Position numbers and translations under genes: made by a program
Assembly: GCA_018823175.1 (NCBI GenBank)
Contig: JAHJIY010000051.1
Location: 29,967 to 93,966 of the forward strand
Direction of reading: 5' to 3'
Source of the DNA: Pseudomonadota bacterium
GTDB lineage: Bacteria; Desulfobacterota; Desulfobulbia; Desulfobulbales; JAHJIY01
DNA length: 64,000 nucleotides
Part shown: one piece after another, positions 16,150 to 24,239 of the stretch
Numbering within the stretch: the first letter of the stretch is position 1
How the letters are laid out: each line of letters starts with the position of its first letter
Notes under the pieces: model-generated
What the model was told of the DNA's origin: nothing
Seen by the model: the letters and a program-made list of their open reading frames with translations, nothing else
The model's database searches: none

Positions 16150-16488
16150 TTTACCTGTCTCCTGAATATTACCGAGGTGATTCCTGACCCGGTTTTTCTT
16201 CGCCGCAAGCGGCAGATTATCATCGGGCAATATAGCTGTTTAGCGTCGCATTTCAAAGATGTTTAAATAATCGCCGAATCCGCTGAAACCTCTTCTCGTA
16301 AGTCACATGCTAATAGACGATATACAACAAATCATCCGCCATGATCACCGAAAAATTTATATTGAACCCCCGGCGCAAAATGTTACTGTATGCAGCGAAA
16401 AATGATGGCCGTAATTTTGCGATCTCATGAGCGCCGAATCGACTTCCCTTGCCATAATATTTCCATAAATCCACCCAAAGCAGAAATC

Positions 16489-18471
16489 ATGAAACATAAA
16501 ATCCTGCCAACATTTATTTCAAGATTAATCCTTTTGATGGTCGTAGGGACAACCCTGCTTTCATGCACCAACAGCAAGGGCCCATCACTTGCCGATCTCA
16601 CCAAGGATACCGGCATCATTTTCCCTGAGGCCAAGAGCTTTCTTCTCCAGAAAAACATCACCCGGCCCGGAGAGAACCGCACTTTTCAGACAATTAAGGC
16701 AAGCGGCAACCAGAAACTATTAAAAATTGAGATCATCTCGCCAATTGAGCTGAACGACGCCCGCCAGATCATCAAGGAAAGATTCAACATCGTTGATTCA
16801 CTTTACACCAACCTGCCCTCCCCTTATCCGGGAATGTTGACCAGGGAAATCGAATACCCCGAAAAACTGCGCCCGGAATACCAACTAGTCAACATCCCTT
16901 CCCAGAAAATCCCTCTTTATCTGTTGGCAAGCAATGATCGCTACAGTTACGGGGCCATGGCCGAAGAAATGGTCACCTTCATGGGGTTTTTCACCTTTAT
17001 CTACAATCCCGAACAGAAATCCCTCTCTCGCCTGGATTATTTTGTACCAAAGGTGCAATACGACAAAAAGGAAGTCCTGCGCTTTGCCGAAAATATCAGA
17101 CTGACGAAAAAATCCCCGCAGATCGATCTTAGCGTGGCGCTCTCGGACGATAAATCAACTGCTCCCGATAAACAGGCCGAGACAGTCGAACCCCAAACCG
17201 TTACCACAGCGGGGTCGGCCACGATCCGGCAGAATAACTTAAACGTCATCATCATCGGTTTTGAGCCCCTTGGTTCCAGACATGTCGGGGCCTATGGCTA
17301 CGACAAGGACACCACCCCCTATCTGGATACCTTTGCCAAAGACGCCTTTCTTTTTAAAAATGTGGTCAGTCCCTCAAGCTGGACCCTGCCGGTTTTCATG
17401 TCCTGGTTCACTTCGCTTTACCCCAGCCGGCATCGGATCACCAATAAATACAGCAAAGTGACCGACAGCGAGCAGAAGCTGGCCAATTTATCGGAACAAT
17501 CGCCGGAGGTTATCACCCTGGCCGAGATCATGAAGGCCCAGGGCTATCAGACCGCGGGATTTACCGGCGGGGCCGGAGTTTCCAGCGACTTTGGTTATGC
17601 CCGGGGTTTTGATCTTTACTACGATCAGCAGACCTTCGCCGGTTTCGACCAGACGATGCCCATGGCCCTCGACTGGCTTAAAGATCACCGGCAGAATAAT
17701 TTCTTTCTATTTGTGCAGGGCTACGATGTCCATGGCCGGTTTCCACTCGATGAAGAAGGTAAAGAAAAATTCATCGACAAGGAATACCAGGGCAAGCTGC
17801 AGGGAACGACGGATGAATACTGGGCGCTGAGAGACCAGAATATTGATCAGGGAAAACTGGATCTGGACGAGGGAGATATCAAATTCCTGCAATCAATTTA
17901 CGATGCAAAAATTTCCGCCGCCGACCGCCGCTTCGGCAGCTTCATCAAAGGGCTACAGGAGATGGGCCTCCTTGAAAACACCGTGATTGTGATCTCGTCA
18001 GGGTCCGGCAATGAATATTACGAACACCGGAGAATTGATCACGGCTTCAGCCTGTATGAAGAGCTGATCCAGGTGCCGCTGATCATCAGGATGCCGAAGA
18101 TAACCGGCTCGACCAAAAATCTGGTCCGGACCATCGATATCATGCCGACCATTCTTGATCTGCTTAAAATTAAAACTCCGCAAAGCCAGGCACAAATGGA
18201 GGGCGTCAGCCTCCAGCCCTTGATGAAGGGCGAAACATTGGAACTAGACGGCTTTGCCGAAACCGATTACCTGCTGCAGAGTTTTAAACGATCAATCACG
18301 ACCAATGACGGCTGGAAATTCATCATCTCCCTGGACACCGACGAACGGGAATTATACGACCTGAATCATGACCCGGATGAACAAAAAAACGTGCTAGGAA
18401 CCAACGGCAGGATCGCCTACGAACTTGAGCAGAAACTCTTTTCCCACCTGGCGGAGATTAACCGGAAATAG
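16489..18471 (+). CDS. Sulfatase-fold lipoprotein, probable pseudoenzyme
   Basis: A 660-residue protein starting MKHKILPTFISRLILLMVVG and a lipobox TLLSC. Residues about 20-240 form a domain I do not recognise; the C-terminal about 400 residues have the sulfatase fold (NLNVIIIGFEPLGSRHVGAYGY, SSWTLPVFMSWFTSLYPSRH, FFLFVQGYDVHG, ENTVIVISSGSGNEYYEHRR). Compared with the gene at 2062, the first metal site IDTLRAD is replaced by GFEPLGSR, and the DHGEEFGEHG site by GSGNEYYEHR, so metal aspartates are missing. The nucleophile segment TLPVFMS lacks Cys/Ser-x-Pro-x-Arg. It is therefore probably non-catalytic and may bind a glycan. The ATG at 16489 is chosen for the lipoprotein signal. Confidence 0.78.
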   Translation: MKHKILPTFISRLILLMVVGTTLLSCTNSKGPSLADLTKDTGIIFPEAKSFLLQKNITRPGENRTFQTIKASGNQKLLKIEIISPIELNDARQIIKERFNIVDSLYTNLPSPYPGMLTREIEYPEKLRPEYQLVNIPSQKIPLYLLASNDRYSYGAMAEEMVTFMGFFTFIYNPEQKSLSRLDYFVPKVQYDKKEVLRFAENIRLTKKSPQIDLSVALSDDKSTAPDKQAETVEPQTVTTAGSATIRQNNLNVIIIGFEPLGSRHVGAYGYDKDTTPYLDTFAKDAFLFKNVVSPSSWTLPVFMSWFTSLYPSRHRITNKYSKVTDSEQKLANLSEQSPEVITLAEIMKAQGYQTAGFTGGAGVSSDFGYARGFDLYYDQQTFAGFDQTMPMALDWLKDHRQNNFFLFVQGYDVHGRFPLDEEGKEKFIDKEYQGKLQGTTDEYWALRDQNIDQGKLDLDEGDIKFLQSIYDAKISAADRRFGSFIKGLQEMGLLENTVIVISSGSGNEYYEHRRIDHGFSLYEELIQVPLIIRMPKITGSTKNLVRTIDIMPTILDLLKIKTPQSQAQMEGVSLQPLMKGETLELDGFAETDYLLQSFKRSITTNDGWKFIISLDTDERELYDLNHDPDEQKNVLGTNGRIAYELEQKLFSHLAEINRK

Positions 18472-18579
18472 TGGTTGGCTATAAAATCCAGAGTCAATCC
18501 GCCATAGATCACAAGTTGGTTTATTGCCAATCGAATATTATAAGATGCACATTCATTTGTCAGCCTGTTCCCATATGAA

Positions 18580-18984
18580 ATGAGAATCATGCCATTTTCA
18601 GAAATAATTTCAATTGAGACATCACAAAACCTTGCGCCGATTGTTGCTTTGACGGCAATATTTATACTGGTTTATGTCATTTATCGAATCAAGACTTCAC
18701 CTACCCCTACCAAACCATTCAAAGAACTCGCAAAGGATTATGTCAAGTTGCATAAAAAGTTACACCAACCCTCCAAGGTTGTAAGAACCAAATTGGTAAA
18801 ATTACGAGATGGGACATTTGGTGCAATCTTAGGTGGAGGATCAGCTTTTTTCATTATGAATTCCGTCGGTGAACCGTCTTGGTTAATAATATTATTAATT
18901 ACAATATATTCTTTTTTCGTCACCTATCGAACCGGAATCAGAATATTAGCCCAGCTTTCTGAGTTTGATAAATACGAGCCTTAA
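18580..18984 (+). CDS. Small membrane protein of unknown function
   Basis: A 134-residue protein with two or three predicted membrane segments: LAPIVALTAIFILVYVIYRI (about residues 18-37), a Gly-rich segment GTFGAILGGGSAFFIMNSV (about 78-96) and WLIILLITIYSFFVTYRTGI (about 101-120). Charged Lys-rich stretches separate them. The ribosome site is weak. Codon use is more AT-rich than neighbours, which could mark recent acquisition. No family is recognised. Confidence 0.55.
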   Translation: MRIMPFSEIISIETSQNLAPIVALTAIFILVYVIYRIKTSPTPTKPFKELAKDYVKLHKKLHQPSKVVRTKLVKLRDGTFGAILGGGSAFFIMNSVGEPSWLIILLITIYSFFVTYRTGIRILAQLSEFDKYEP

Positions 18985-19043
18985 ACGAAATTAAAGTAAT
19001 TCCGTCTATCCATCCTTCTGGTTTATTACGCCAGCGATTGGAT

Positions 19044-19979
19044 TTAAGCATATGCCCGGGTTCGGTCAATCCTGCGGGCAAGTTCGCTTGAGTAGCTATG
19101 GCCTAGACGTTTTCTGTTTTTATATGCCCACTCGGAAAGCTTGGTTTCCCCAGCCGGTTGATCGTCAACACTTAAAAGATCATCCATCAGACCGACGATC
19201 TCTTCCCTGGTAACCACCACATCGTTGACAAACTTGCTGACGATTGAGCCGACCAGGTAACCAAGTCTTGGGGAGACGGAAACGATAGGTTTGCTGATGC
19301 CGATTATGTCACCGATTTTTTCAACCAGATCCCGATATGAAAATGTTTCAGGCCCGATTGCGTTAATAATCACATTATCGGGGTTACCACCTTCCCGAAC
19401 TGCCAGCTCGGCGAAATCTTCCACAAAAATTGGCTGAAGACGATAACTGCCATAGCCAAAAATTGGGAAAATCGGCATTTTCCGCAGAAGCCAGGCGATG
19501 TTGTTGATCAGGATATCCTCCTTGCCAAAAAGGACTGCAGGGCGCAGAATGGAGTATGAAATCCCGGACTCGATCAGCGCCTGTTCCAGAACAGCCTTGC
19601 CATGGAAATATTCAAGCTCCGTGTCCAGGGACGGATTGGTGATACTTGTGTGGATAATCTTTTCAACCCCGGCCTCTTTGGCGGCGGCAAAAAGCTTTAA
19701 GGTATTCTCCACCGCATCCTGGTGAGAGAATCGTTTATGGTTAAAGCGGACCCAATAGGTATTGTACAACACTTTCACATCCTGCAAGGATTCGACAAGC
19801 TTTGCCGGCTTGTCGAAATTAAATTCGGCTACTCTGATCTTACTGCCAAAAGAGTTTTGCCGATTCGGGGAATTAGTAAGCGTGGCGGTCGGTAATCCCA
19901 TGTTCAGCAACATCCTGGCAATGTATTTTCCGGAGAAACCGAAAGCCCCTGTAACCATATGGGTATTTCTTTCTTTCAT
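19044..19979 (-). CDS. NmrA/NDUFA9-like NAD(P)-binding SDR
   Basis: A 311-residue atypical SDR. The Rossmann motif is TGAFGFSGKYIAR (about 10-22). It follows the NDUFA9/NmrA style, with TSITNPSLDTELEYFHGKAVLEQAL, SILRPAVLFGKEDILINNIAW and LLRKMPIFPIFGYGSYRLQPIFVEDFAEL (about 110-215); the YFHGK supplies a YxxxK-like pair. The C-terminus is basic. It lies 14 bases after the GbsR/MarR-type regulator gene in the same orientation and GGAGG precedes the ATG, so it is the regulated target of that operon. Substrate unknown; redox-dependent or quinone-related roles are common in the family. Confidence 0.82.
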   Translation of the reverse strand: MKERNTHMVTGAFGFSGKYIARMLLNMGLPTATLTNSPNRQNSFGSKIRVAEFNFDKPAKLVESLQDVKVLYNTYWVRFNHKRFSHQDAVENTLKLFAAAKEAGVEKIIHTSITNPSLDTELEYFHGKAVLEQALIESGISYSILRPAVLFGKEDILINNIAWLLRKMPIFPIFGYGSYRLQPIFVEDFAELAVREGGNPDNVIINAIGPETFSYRDLVEKIGDIIGISKPIVSVSPRLGYLVGSIVSKFVNDVVVTREEIVGLMDDLLSVDDQPAGETKLSEWAYKNRKRLGHSYSSELARRIDRTRAYA

Positions 19980-19993
19980 GACATCCTCCTTTT

Positions 19994-20524
19994 TTAGTTT
20001 TTTGAAAACATTGTTTTTACAACATTGCTTTTCAGGTCATCAATGACAAGCAAGGTAGCGACCAGATTATCCAGGCTGTCAAAGAACTTCTTGAGAGCCA
20101 GCATTCGCTCTTTATAGAAAGCGGAGGTCTCGACATCGGTTGTTTGATCAACCTCACTATTGAGCAGTTCAAGGCTTTCGCCGACCGATCTGATCGCCAG
20201 ATCGAATTCGTTTTTTTCCCGCTCCCGGAGAATCCCTTTGGCAATCTTCCAGAAGTCGGTTTCCGCCACGTAATAATCCTTGCGGTCACCAACCTTTAAC
20301 TTCTTATGGACAACCCCCAGTCTCTCCAGGTTTCTGATATTGGTACTCACCGCCCCTTTGCTTACCCCGGCTTCCTTTACAAGTTCATCCAGGGTAACGG
20401 GTTCGGCAGAAAGATAAGTGACGGCGAAGATAGCCCCCATTGCCTTCGGAAAACCCCAGAAGCTACTTATCCTGCTGATTCCCTGAATGAAATGGTCCCT
20501 GGCCTCAATTACATGATCGTCCAT
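19994..20524 (-). CDS. GbsR/MarR-family transcriptional regulator
   Basis: A 176-residue protein with an N-terminal winged helix-turn-helix: FWGFPKAMGAIFAVTYLSAE, PVTLDELVKEAGVSKGAVST and NIRNLERLGVVHK (about 20-75), followed by the wing KLKVGDRKDYYVAETDFWKI and a helical dimerisation part. This is the GbsR (MarR-like) layout. The ATG at 20524 has GGAGG 7 bases upstream. It is transcribed from a near-consensus sigma-70 promoter that overlaps a perfect 18-bp palindrome, so it probably represses its own operon with the downstream SDR. Confidence 0.88.
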   Translation of the reverse strand: MDDHVIEARDHFIQGISRISSFWGFPKAMGAIFAVTYLSAEPVTLDELVKEAGVSKGAVSTNIRNLERLGVVHKKLKVGDRKDYYVAETDFWKIAKGILREREKNEFDLAIRSVGESLELLNSEVDQTTDVETSAFYKERMLALKKFFDSLDNLVATLLVIDDLKSNVVKTMFSKN

Positions 20525-20544
20525 AGCGCACCTCCATATAGATC

Positions 20545-20562
20545 GTTTAGTTCGAACTAAAC
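20545..20562. promoter_or_regulatory. Palindromic operator of the GbsR/MarR-type regulator
   Basis: GTTTAGTTCGAACTAAAC is a perfect 18-bp palindrome placed right after the -10 element, covering the likely transcription start. Position and symmetry fit autorepression by a dimeric winged-helix protein. Confidence 0.85.
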
Positions 20563-20564
20563 AA

Positions 20565-20593
20565 AGTATATGCGACAAAACAAATTGTGTCAA
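20565..20593 (-). promoter_or_regulatory. Sigma-70 promoter of regulator-SDR operon
   Basis: Minus strand: TTGACA (20593-20588), a 17-base spacer and TATACT (20570-20565). This is a perfect -35 and a one-mismatch -10 with ideal spacing, about 41 bases before the ATG. Confidence 0.9.
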
Positions 20594-20771
20594 GCAGGGA
20601 AAATAAGAAGATATTTGAATCTAAGAGATGTGAAGAAGAATTGTTTTGAAAGAAAGCCGTGGTTGTGGCGAATAATCATTGCCTTGTCCGAACCTACCAG
20701 CGTTAGTTTGAGTATAAGAAAAAATTAGGTGAGCAGTGCCCCCCTATCAACATGACCCCTTTTCCTCAAAA

Positions 20772-21374
20772 CTATGTTCTGGCGTGCAACTCATTCAACC
20801 TTTGATAAGCTTTTGCCAAGCTTTCTGAGTTTGTCATCGCTCGATCGATTGACCATTGTTCTTCAACAAAACGACCAAGCATTTGGTTATATCCAAACCC
20901 TATCTTTGACCGTACGCCCCGTTCCGGAAGGATAGCCGCCTTTATTTCTCGATTACTATAGCGACGAACTAATTTGAGCAAGAGTTGTTTTGGGTCATCA
21001 ATGTTTTCTGGATTTGGGGGGAGCTGAGATAACGGCACATCAAAAAAATCCGAAAAACCATTACGATCTGCCAATAGCCAGGACTCTATTTCCCTTACTG
21101 CTACTCGAAACAACAAGTCATTAGGTAGCTCATTACCACCCGACCAATTACTAATCAAGGTCGAAGGACACTCTATCATGTCCAAGTCTGTAAGCAACAG
21201 CACAGGTATATTTCGTGCCAATTTTATCAGTTCAGGTAATTTTGCCCGGAGATAACTGTTACCCCGACGTCCCAGCCGAACAGAAATCAGAAAATCGTGA
21301 TTAACCTTCATTACCAGACAATCAACCACCGACTCGCTTAATGCATCCTCAGTGGCCACATAGAGCAAAGTCAT
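20772..21374 (-). CDS. DUF4276/TOPRIM-like partner protein of an AAA ATPase
   Basis: A 200-residue protein. Acidic motifs with TOPRIM-like order are seen: ATEDALSES near the N-terminus (Glu9), then LLLTDLDMIECP (Asp63 and Asp65). The segment VREIESWLLADRNG (about 93-106) is characteristic of DUF4276-type proteins as I recall them. Such proteins are commonly partnered with an SMC/OLD-like ATPase in defence islands (compare PARIS AriB or Gabija TOPRIM parts). Its ATG overlaps the stop of the upstream ATPase gene by four bases (ATGA), indicating tight co-translation. Predicted as effector or nuclease; function not proven. Confidence 0.65.
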   Translation of the reverse strand: MTLLYVATEDALSESVVDCLVMKVNHDFLISVRLGRRGNSYLRAKLPELIKLARNIPVLLLTDLDMIECPSTLISNWSGGNELPNDLLFRVAVREIESWLLADRNGFSDFFDVPLSQLPPNPENIDDPKQLLLKLVRRYSNREIKAAILPERGVRSKIGFGYNQMLGRFVEEQWSIDRAMTNSESLAKAYQRLNELHART

Positions 21375-22528
21375 TTCCAGAGGCCTAATTGTTCTACATT
21401 CTTCGGCCTGGTCTGTGGCAAGACCACTTCAGCAATAGAAAAACCGGCATCCAGTCCCTTTTCTTCCTCCTCGGTTACAAGCCTGACATTAGTTCCTTCT
21501 TTATTGGACTCAAGGACTATTACACCCTTTGAATCAATACCTTTATTGCTTAAAAGGGCTTCACTATGGGTGCTGACAATGATCTGCCGTCGTTGTTTCA
21601 TCTCACGCTGGATACTGTTCATTAACAGCGGAATCTGCTCGACAACAGATTGGTGGAGAGACAACTCCGGTTCTTCTATTAATAGTAGGCTGTCACCTTC
21701 CTGAAGAGTCCACATGATACCCAAGAGTCGTAACGTGCCATCTGAAAAGTCATCTTCCCGTTGCCAACCGGCATTTGGCCGATGGTGCTCGTATAGAGCT
21801 TCAAGATGCGGTCGCCCAGTGTTGTCGTCTTTCTTGAAACGCAATTCCTTAAACTGCGGAACCGCAGCTTTTAATGCTTTGTTCATTTTCCGCAGCCGAG
21901 CATTTCGCGTCCTCTCGGTACATTTGGCGATCCTCTCCAAAAATCCTTGGCCGAAAGGATCATCCTCCAGGCGATTGCCGCTGATTTTATCACCGTATTT
22001 CAATAACTGTGGCACCAAGTGAAGGTAGGTGATACCCCCGAAAAAGTCAGATAAATTCCGGAATTCGGCGTTTGTCCTGGTCTGCTCCAGATGAGTTTCG
22101 GTAAGTAACTGAAGATCTTTCTTGTCTGCGGGGTCCGGCCGGGAGAGTAGACGTTGGTCGCCTTGCCATACTTCCTCTGTAGAAACCAATAATCGCTGCG
22201 CACCTTTCCCTTCGAGCCTGAAACCAAGCACGTATCTCCAAGAAGATGATGAATCATCTATACGGTCAGAGAATCGAACTTCAATTCTCACTTCTGGATC
22301 CTTTCTGGCATGAAGGCAGCGCAACTTACTTACCCCCCCCCTGTCTTCTACTGCCTTTTGCAAGCCCCCGCCCGAAGGTTTGCAAACATCCCGAAGGAAT
22401 CGAAAAACATCCAACAAGTTCGACTTGCCAACCGCATTCGGGCCGATTAAATAAGAACGCGGTGCAAAATGAATCTCCGCATCTCGAAAGTTCCTCCAGT
22501 TTTTCAGGTGCAAATAGGTGATATACAT
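21371..22528 (-). CDS. AAA/SMC-like ATPase, probable sensor of a two-gene defence module
   Basis: A 385-residue ABC/SMC-like ATPase. Walker A is GPNAVGKSNLLDVF (about 33-46) inside the typical N-terminus MYITYLHLKNWRNFRDAEI; the signature-like helix DFSDGTLRLLGIMW and Walker B LLLIEEPELSLHQS lie at about 260-300, followed by IIVSTHSEALLS. This is the AAA_15/AAA_21 type found in OLD, RloC and PARIS AriA proteins. A GAGG motif precedes the ATG. It overlaps the downstream TOPRIM-like gene by 4 bases. By analogy an ATPase sensor with a toxic effector partner; other roles (DNA repair) are possible. Confidence 0.82.
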   Translation of the reverse strand: MYITYLHLKNWRNFRDAEIHFAPRSYLIGPNAVGKSNLLDVFRFLRDVCKPSGGGLQKAVEDRGGVSKLRCLHARKDPEVRIEVRFSDRIDDSSSSWRYVLGFRLEGKGAQRLLVSTEEVWQGDQRLLSRPDPADKKDLQLLTETHLEQTRTNAEFRNLSDFFGGITYLHLVPQLLKYGDKISGNRLEDDPFGQGFLERIAKCTERTRNARLRKMNKALKAAVPQFKELRFKKDDNTGRPHLEALYEHHRPNAGWQREDDFSDGTLRLLGIMWTLQEGDSLLLIEEPELSLHQSVVEQIPLLMNSIQREMKQRRQIIVSTHSEALLSNKGIDSKGVIVLESNKEGTNVRLVTEEEEKGLDAGFSIAEVVLPQTRPKNVEQLGLWK

Positions 22529-22616
22529 TTACAGAACCTCACTCAGTTCAGATTGATTACTATCAAGGATTCGAGACCAGATCATCAGCGATTTTCACGG
22601 CGGTATAAAGGGTCGA

Positions 22617-22647
22617 GGGGTCGAGTCCGCTTTTGGCTTTTGTTCTG
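22617..22647 (-). repeat. Family C short repeat, copy 1
   Basis: Plus-strand text GGGGTCGAGTCCGC then TTTTGGCTTTTGTTCTG. Related copies at 22788-22818, 24131-24165 and 30208-30236 share the core TCCGCTTTTGGCTTTTG. Confidence 0.75.
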
Positions 22648-22787
22648 ATTTCGACATTATCGAAATCATGGTTCATTCTTTTTCCCCTTGGGCCAACATA
22701 TTCATGATCAGTAGAATCTATAAATTCTGGGAACACCATGCATAATTGTAGGTCAACATATTTACAAATTAAATTGTAATCAATCAA

Positions 22788-22818
22788 GGGGCCAGATCCG
22801 CTCTTGGCTTTTGGCAAG
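22788..22818 (-). repeat. Family C short repeat, copy 2
   Basis: Plus-strand text GGGGCCAGATCCGCTC then TTGGCTTTTGGCAAG. It lies 170 bases from copy 1 in the same orientation, inside an open frame that has no other support as a gene. Confidence 0.75.
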
Positions 22819-22911
22819 TTCCTTGATCCACCCACGCATGTTTTCAGCTCTCCAGTATCCTCAACCCGTTTATAAAACCTGCTTCTCGGTACATGCCCAA
22901 GAGACCTTATC

Positions 22912-24072
22912 TTACTCGATTTCAAGAGTAGTTAGTGTTTGCCAGGGGTAAATTTTGATATCTTCCTGTTTTCTGGACTGGTCCCCGCCATAGATCAGAG
23001 AACAATCCCTGGTTTGGGGATAGATTTTCCTGAAGTACTCCAAGCCCTTCAAGAGATCGCTGCCGATTGTCTGACTGGATTTGATCTCTATCATATCAAC
23101 ATATGAACCATAATCAAGCAGGACATCGACTTCATGCCCCTTGCTGTCGCGGAGGTAATAGAGATTATCGGTTTGGCCGCGGTTCGACCTTTTTTTCAGT
23201 AATTCTGCAATAACGAGATTTTCAAACAATGCACCCCGCAGGGGATGGGCAGAGACATGTTCCACTTTCTGGATGCCAAGCAAAAAAGAGGCCAATCCCG
23301 GATCAATGAAGTACAGCTTAGGCGCCTTGATCAACCGCTTGCCCAGATTGCTGTAAAAAGGCGGCAGCAGTTTAATAATATAACTTGCTTCCAGAATCGA
23401 TAACCAGCTTTTGATCGTATTATGATTGACCCCGCAATCGTTGCCAAGTGATGAGAAATTTACCACCTGCCCACAACATGCGGCACAGAGTTTCAGAAAT
23501 ACATCAAAGCGTGAAAGATCCTTAACATTGATCAGCAACCGCAGGTCCCGTTCAACAGAGGTATTGAAGTAAAAAGACAGCGCCTCCGTCGGGTTGAGAT
23601 GCTTATCGTAAATTCGCGGATAAGATCCCCGGTAGAGGAATTCGTCAATTGTACCGATTGGCTGCAGGGTGGCAATTTCGGCAAGGGAAAACGGCAGCAG
23701 CCTTGCAATAGCGGTGCGGCCCGCAAGAGACTGACTGACGTTGTTCAGGAATTCAAAGTTCTGGCTGCCGGCAAGGATAAATTGGCCGGTAGTTGGCGAT
23801 TCGTCAACGATGATCTGGATATATGATAGCAACTCCGGAGCGCGTTGAATTTCGTCCAGCACGGCGCCATCAGGAAAACGGGCCAGAAACCCCCTGGGAT
23901 CCGATCCGGCAAAATTCCGTTCTTCAATGCTTTCCAGTGAGACGTAAGGCTTTTCAGGAAACAACATCCTGCAAAGCGTTGTTTTTCCTGACTGTCTTGG
24001 CCCGGTAATAGTAACAATAGGGTACTGCCCGGTATACTGGAGTACTTTGGCGGCAATAGTTCTCGGGATCAT
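22912..24072 (-). CDS. DUF4143-type AAA family ATPase
   Basis: A 386-residue protein. Walker A is TGPRQSGKTTLCRM (about 22-35), Walker B is GAVLDEIQRAPELLSYIQ (about 68-85), and a sensor-like AGSQNFEF follows. The C-terminal part has the DUF4143 domain with a restriction-endonuclease-like segment GHEVDVLLDYGSYVDMIEIKSSQ (D-x-x and E-x-K spacing: D, EIK). These ATP-binding proteins are common accessory genes in bacteria and archaea, with unknown physiological role, sometimes near toxin or defence genes. Here it follows the ATPase/TOPRIM-like pair across a repeat-rich spacer. The start has no strong ribosome site. Confidence 0.85.
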   Translation of the reverse strand: MIPRTIAAKVLQYTGQYPIVTITGPRQSGKTTLCRMLFPEKPYVSLESIEERNFAGSDPRGFLARFPDGAVLDEIQRAPELLSYIQIIVDESPTTGQFILAGSQNFEFLNNVSQSLAGRTAIARLLPFSLAEIATLQPIGTIDEFLYRGSYPRIYDKHLNPTEALSFYFNTSVERDLRLLINVKDLSRFDVFLKLCAACCGQVVNFSSLGNDCGVNHNTIKSWLSILEASYIIKLLPPFYSNLGKRLIKAPKLYFIDPGLASFLLGIQKVEHVSAHPLRGALFENLVIAELLKKRSNRGQTDNLYYLRDSKGHEVDVLLDYGSYVDMIEIKSSQTIGSDLLKGLEYFRKIYPQTRDCSLIYGGDQSRKQEDIKIYPWQTLTTLEIE

Positions 24073-24092
24073 AACTTTATTCCATATCGCAA

Positions 24093-24131
24093 CAGGAACA
24101 GATTATCAATCTAATTAACAATCTGTTCCTG
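24093..24131. repeat. Perfect 12-bp inverted repeat next to family C copy 3
   Basis: CAGGAACAGATT (24093-24104) and AATCTGTTCCTG (24120-24131) flank a 15-base AT-rich loop. Related single half-sites occur at about 24187-24200 (GGGACAGATTAG) and 25659-25675 (GGAACAGATCTATTTTT), as seen around REP-like relics. Confidence 0.7.
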
Positions 24132-24165
24132 GCCAATTCAAGTCCGCTTTTGACTTTTGGCAAAT
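24131..24165 (-). repeat. Family C short repeat, copy 3
   Basis: Plus-strand text GGCCAATTCAAGTCCGC then TTTTGACTTTTGGCAAATG. It abuts the 12-bp inverted repeat at 24093-24131. Confidence 0.7.
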
Positions 24166-24239
24166 GCTCACTCACCCATGTTTCAAAAATAGGGACAGAT
24201 TAGTTCTTTCACCTGAATAATCGAACAACAAAGATCTCC

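Noticed and set aside
22563..22925. Open frame of 120 residues on the minus strand
   Set aside because: It runs through two copies of the family C repeat (text KAKSG twice), has no family resemblance and no convincing ribosome site.
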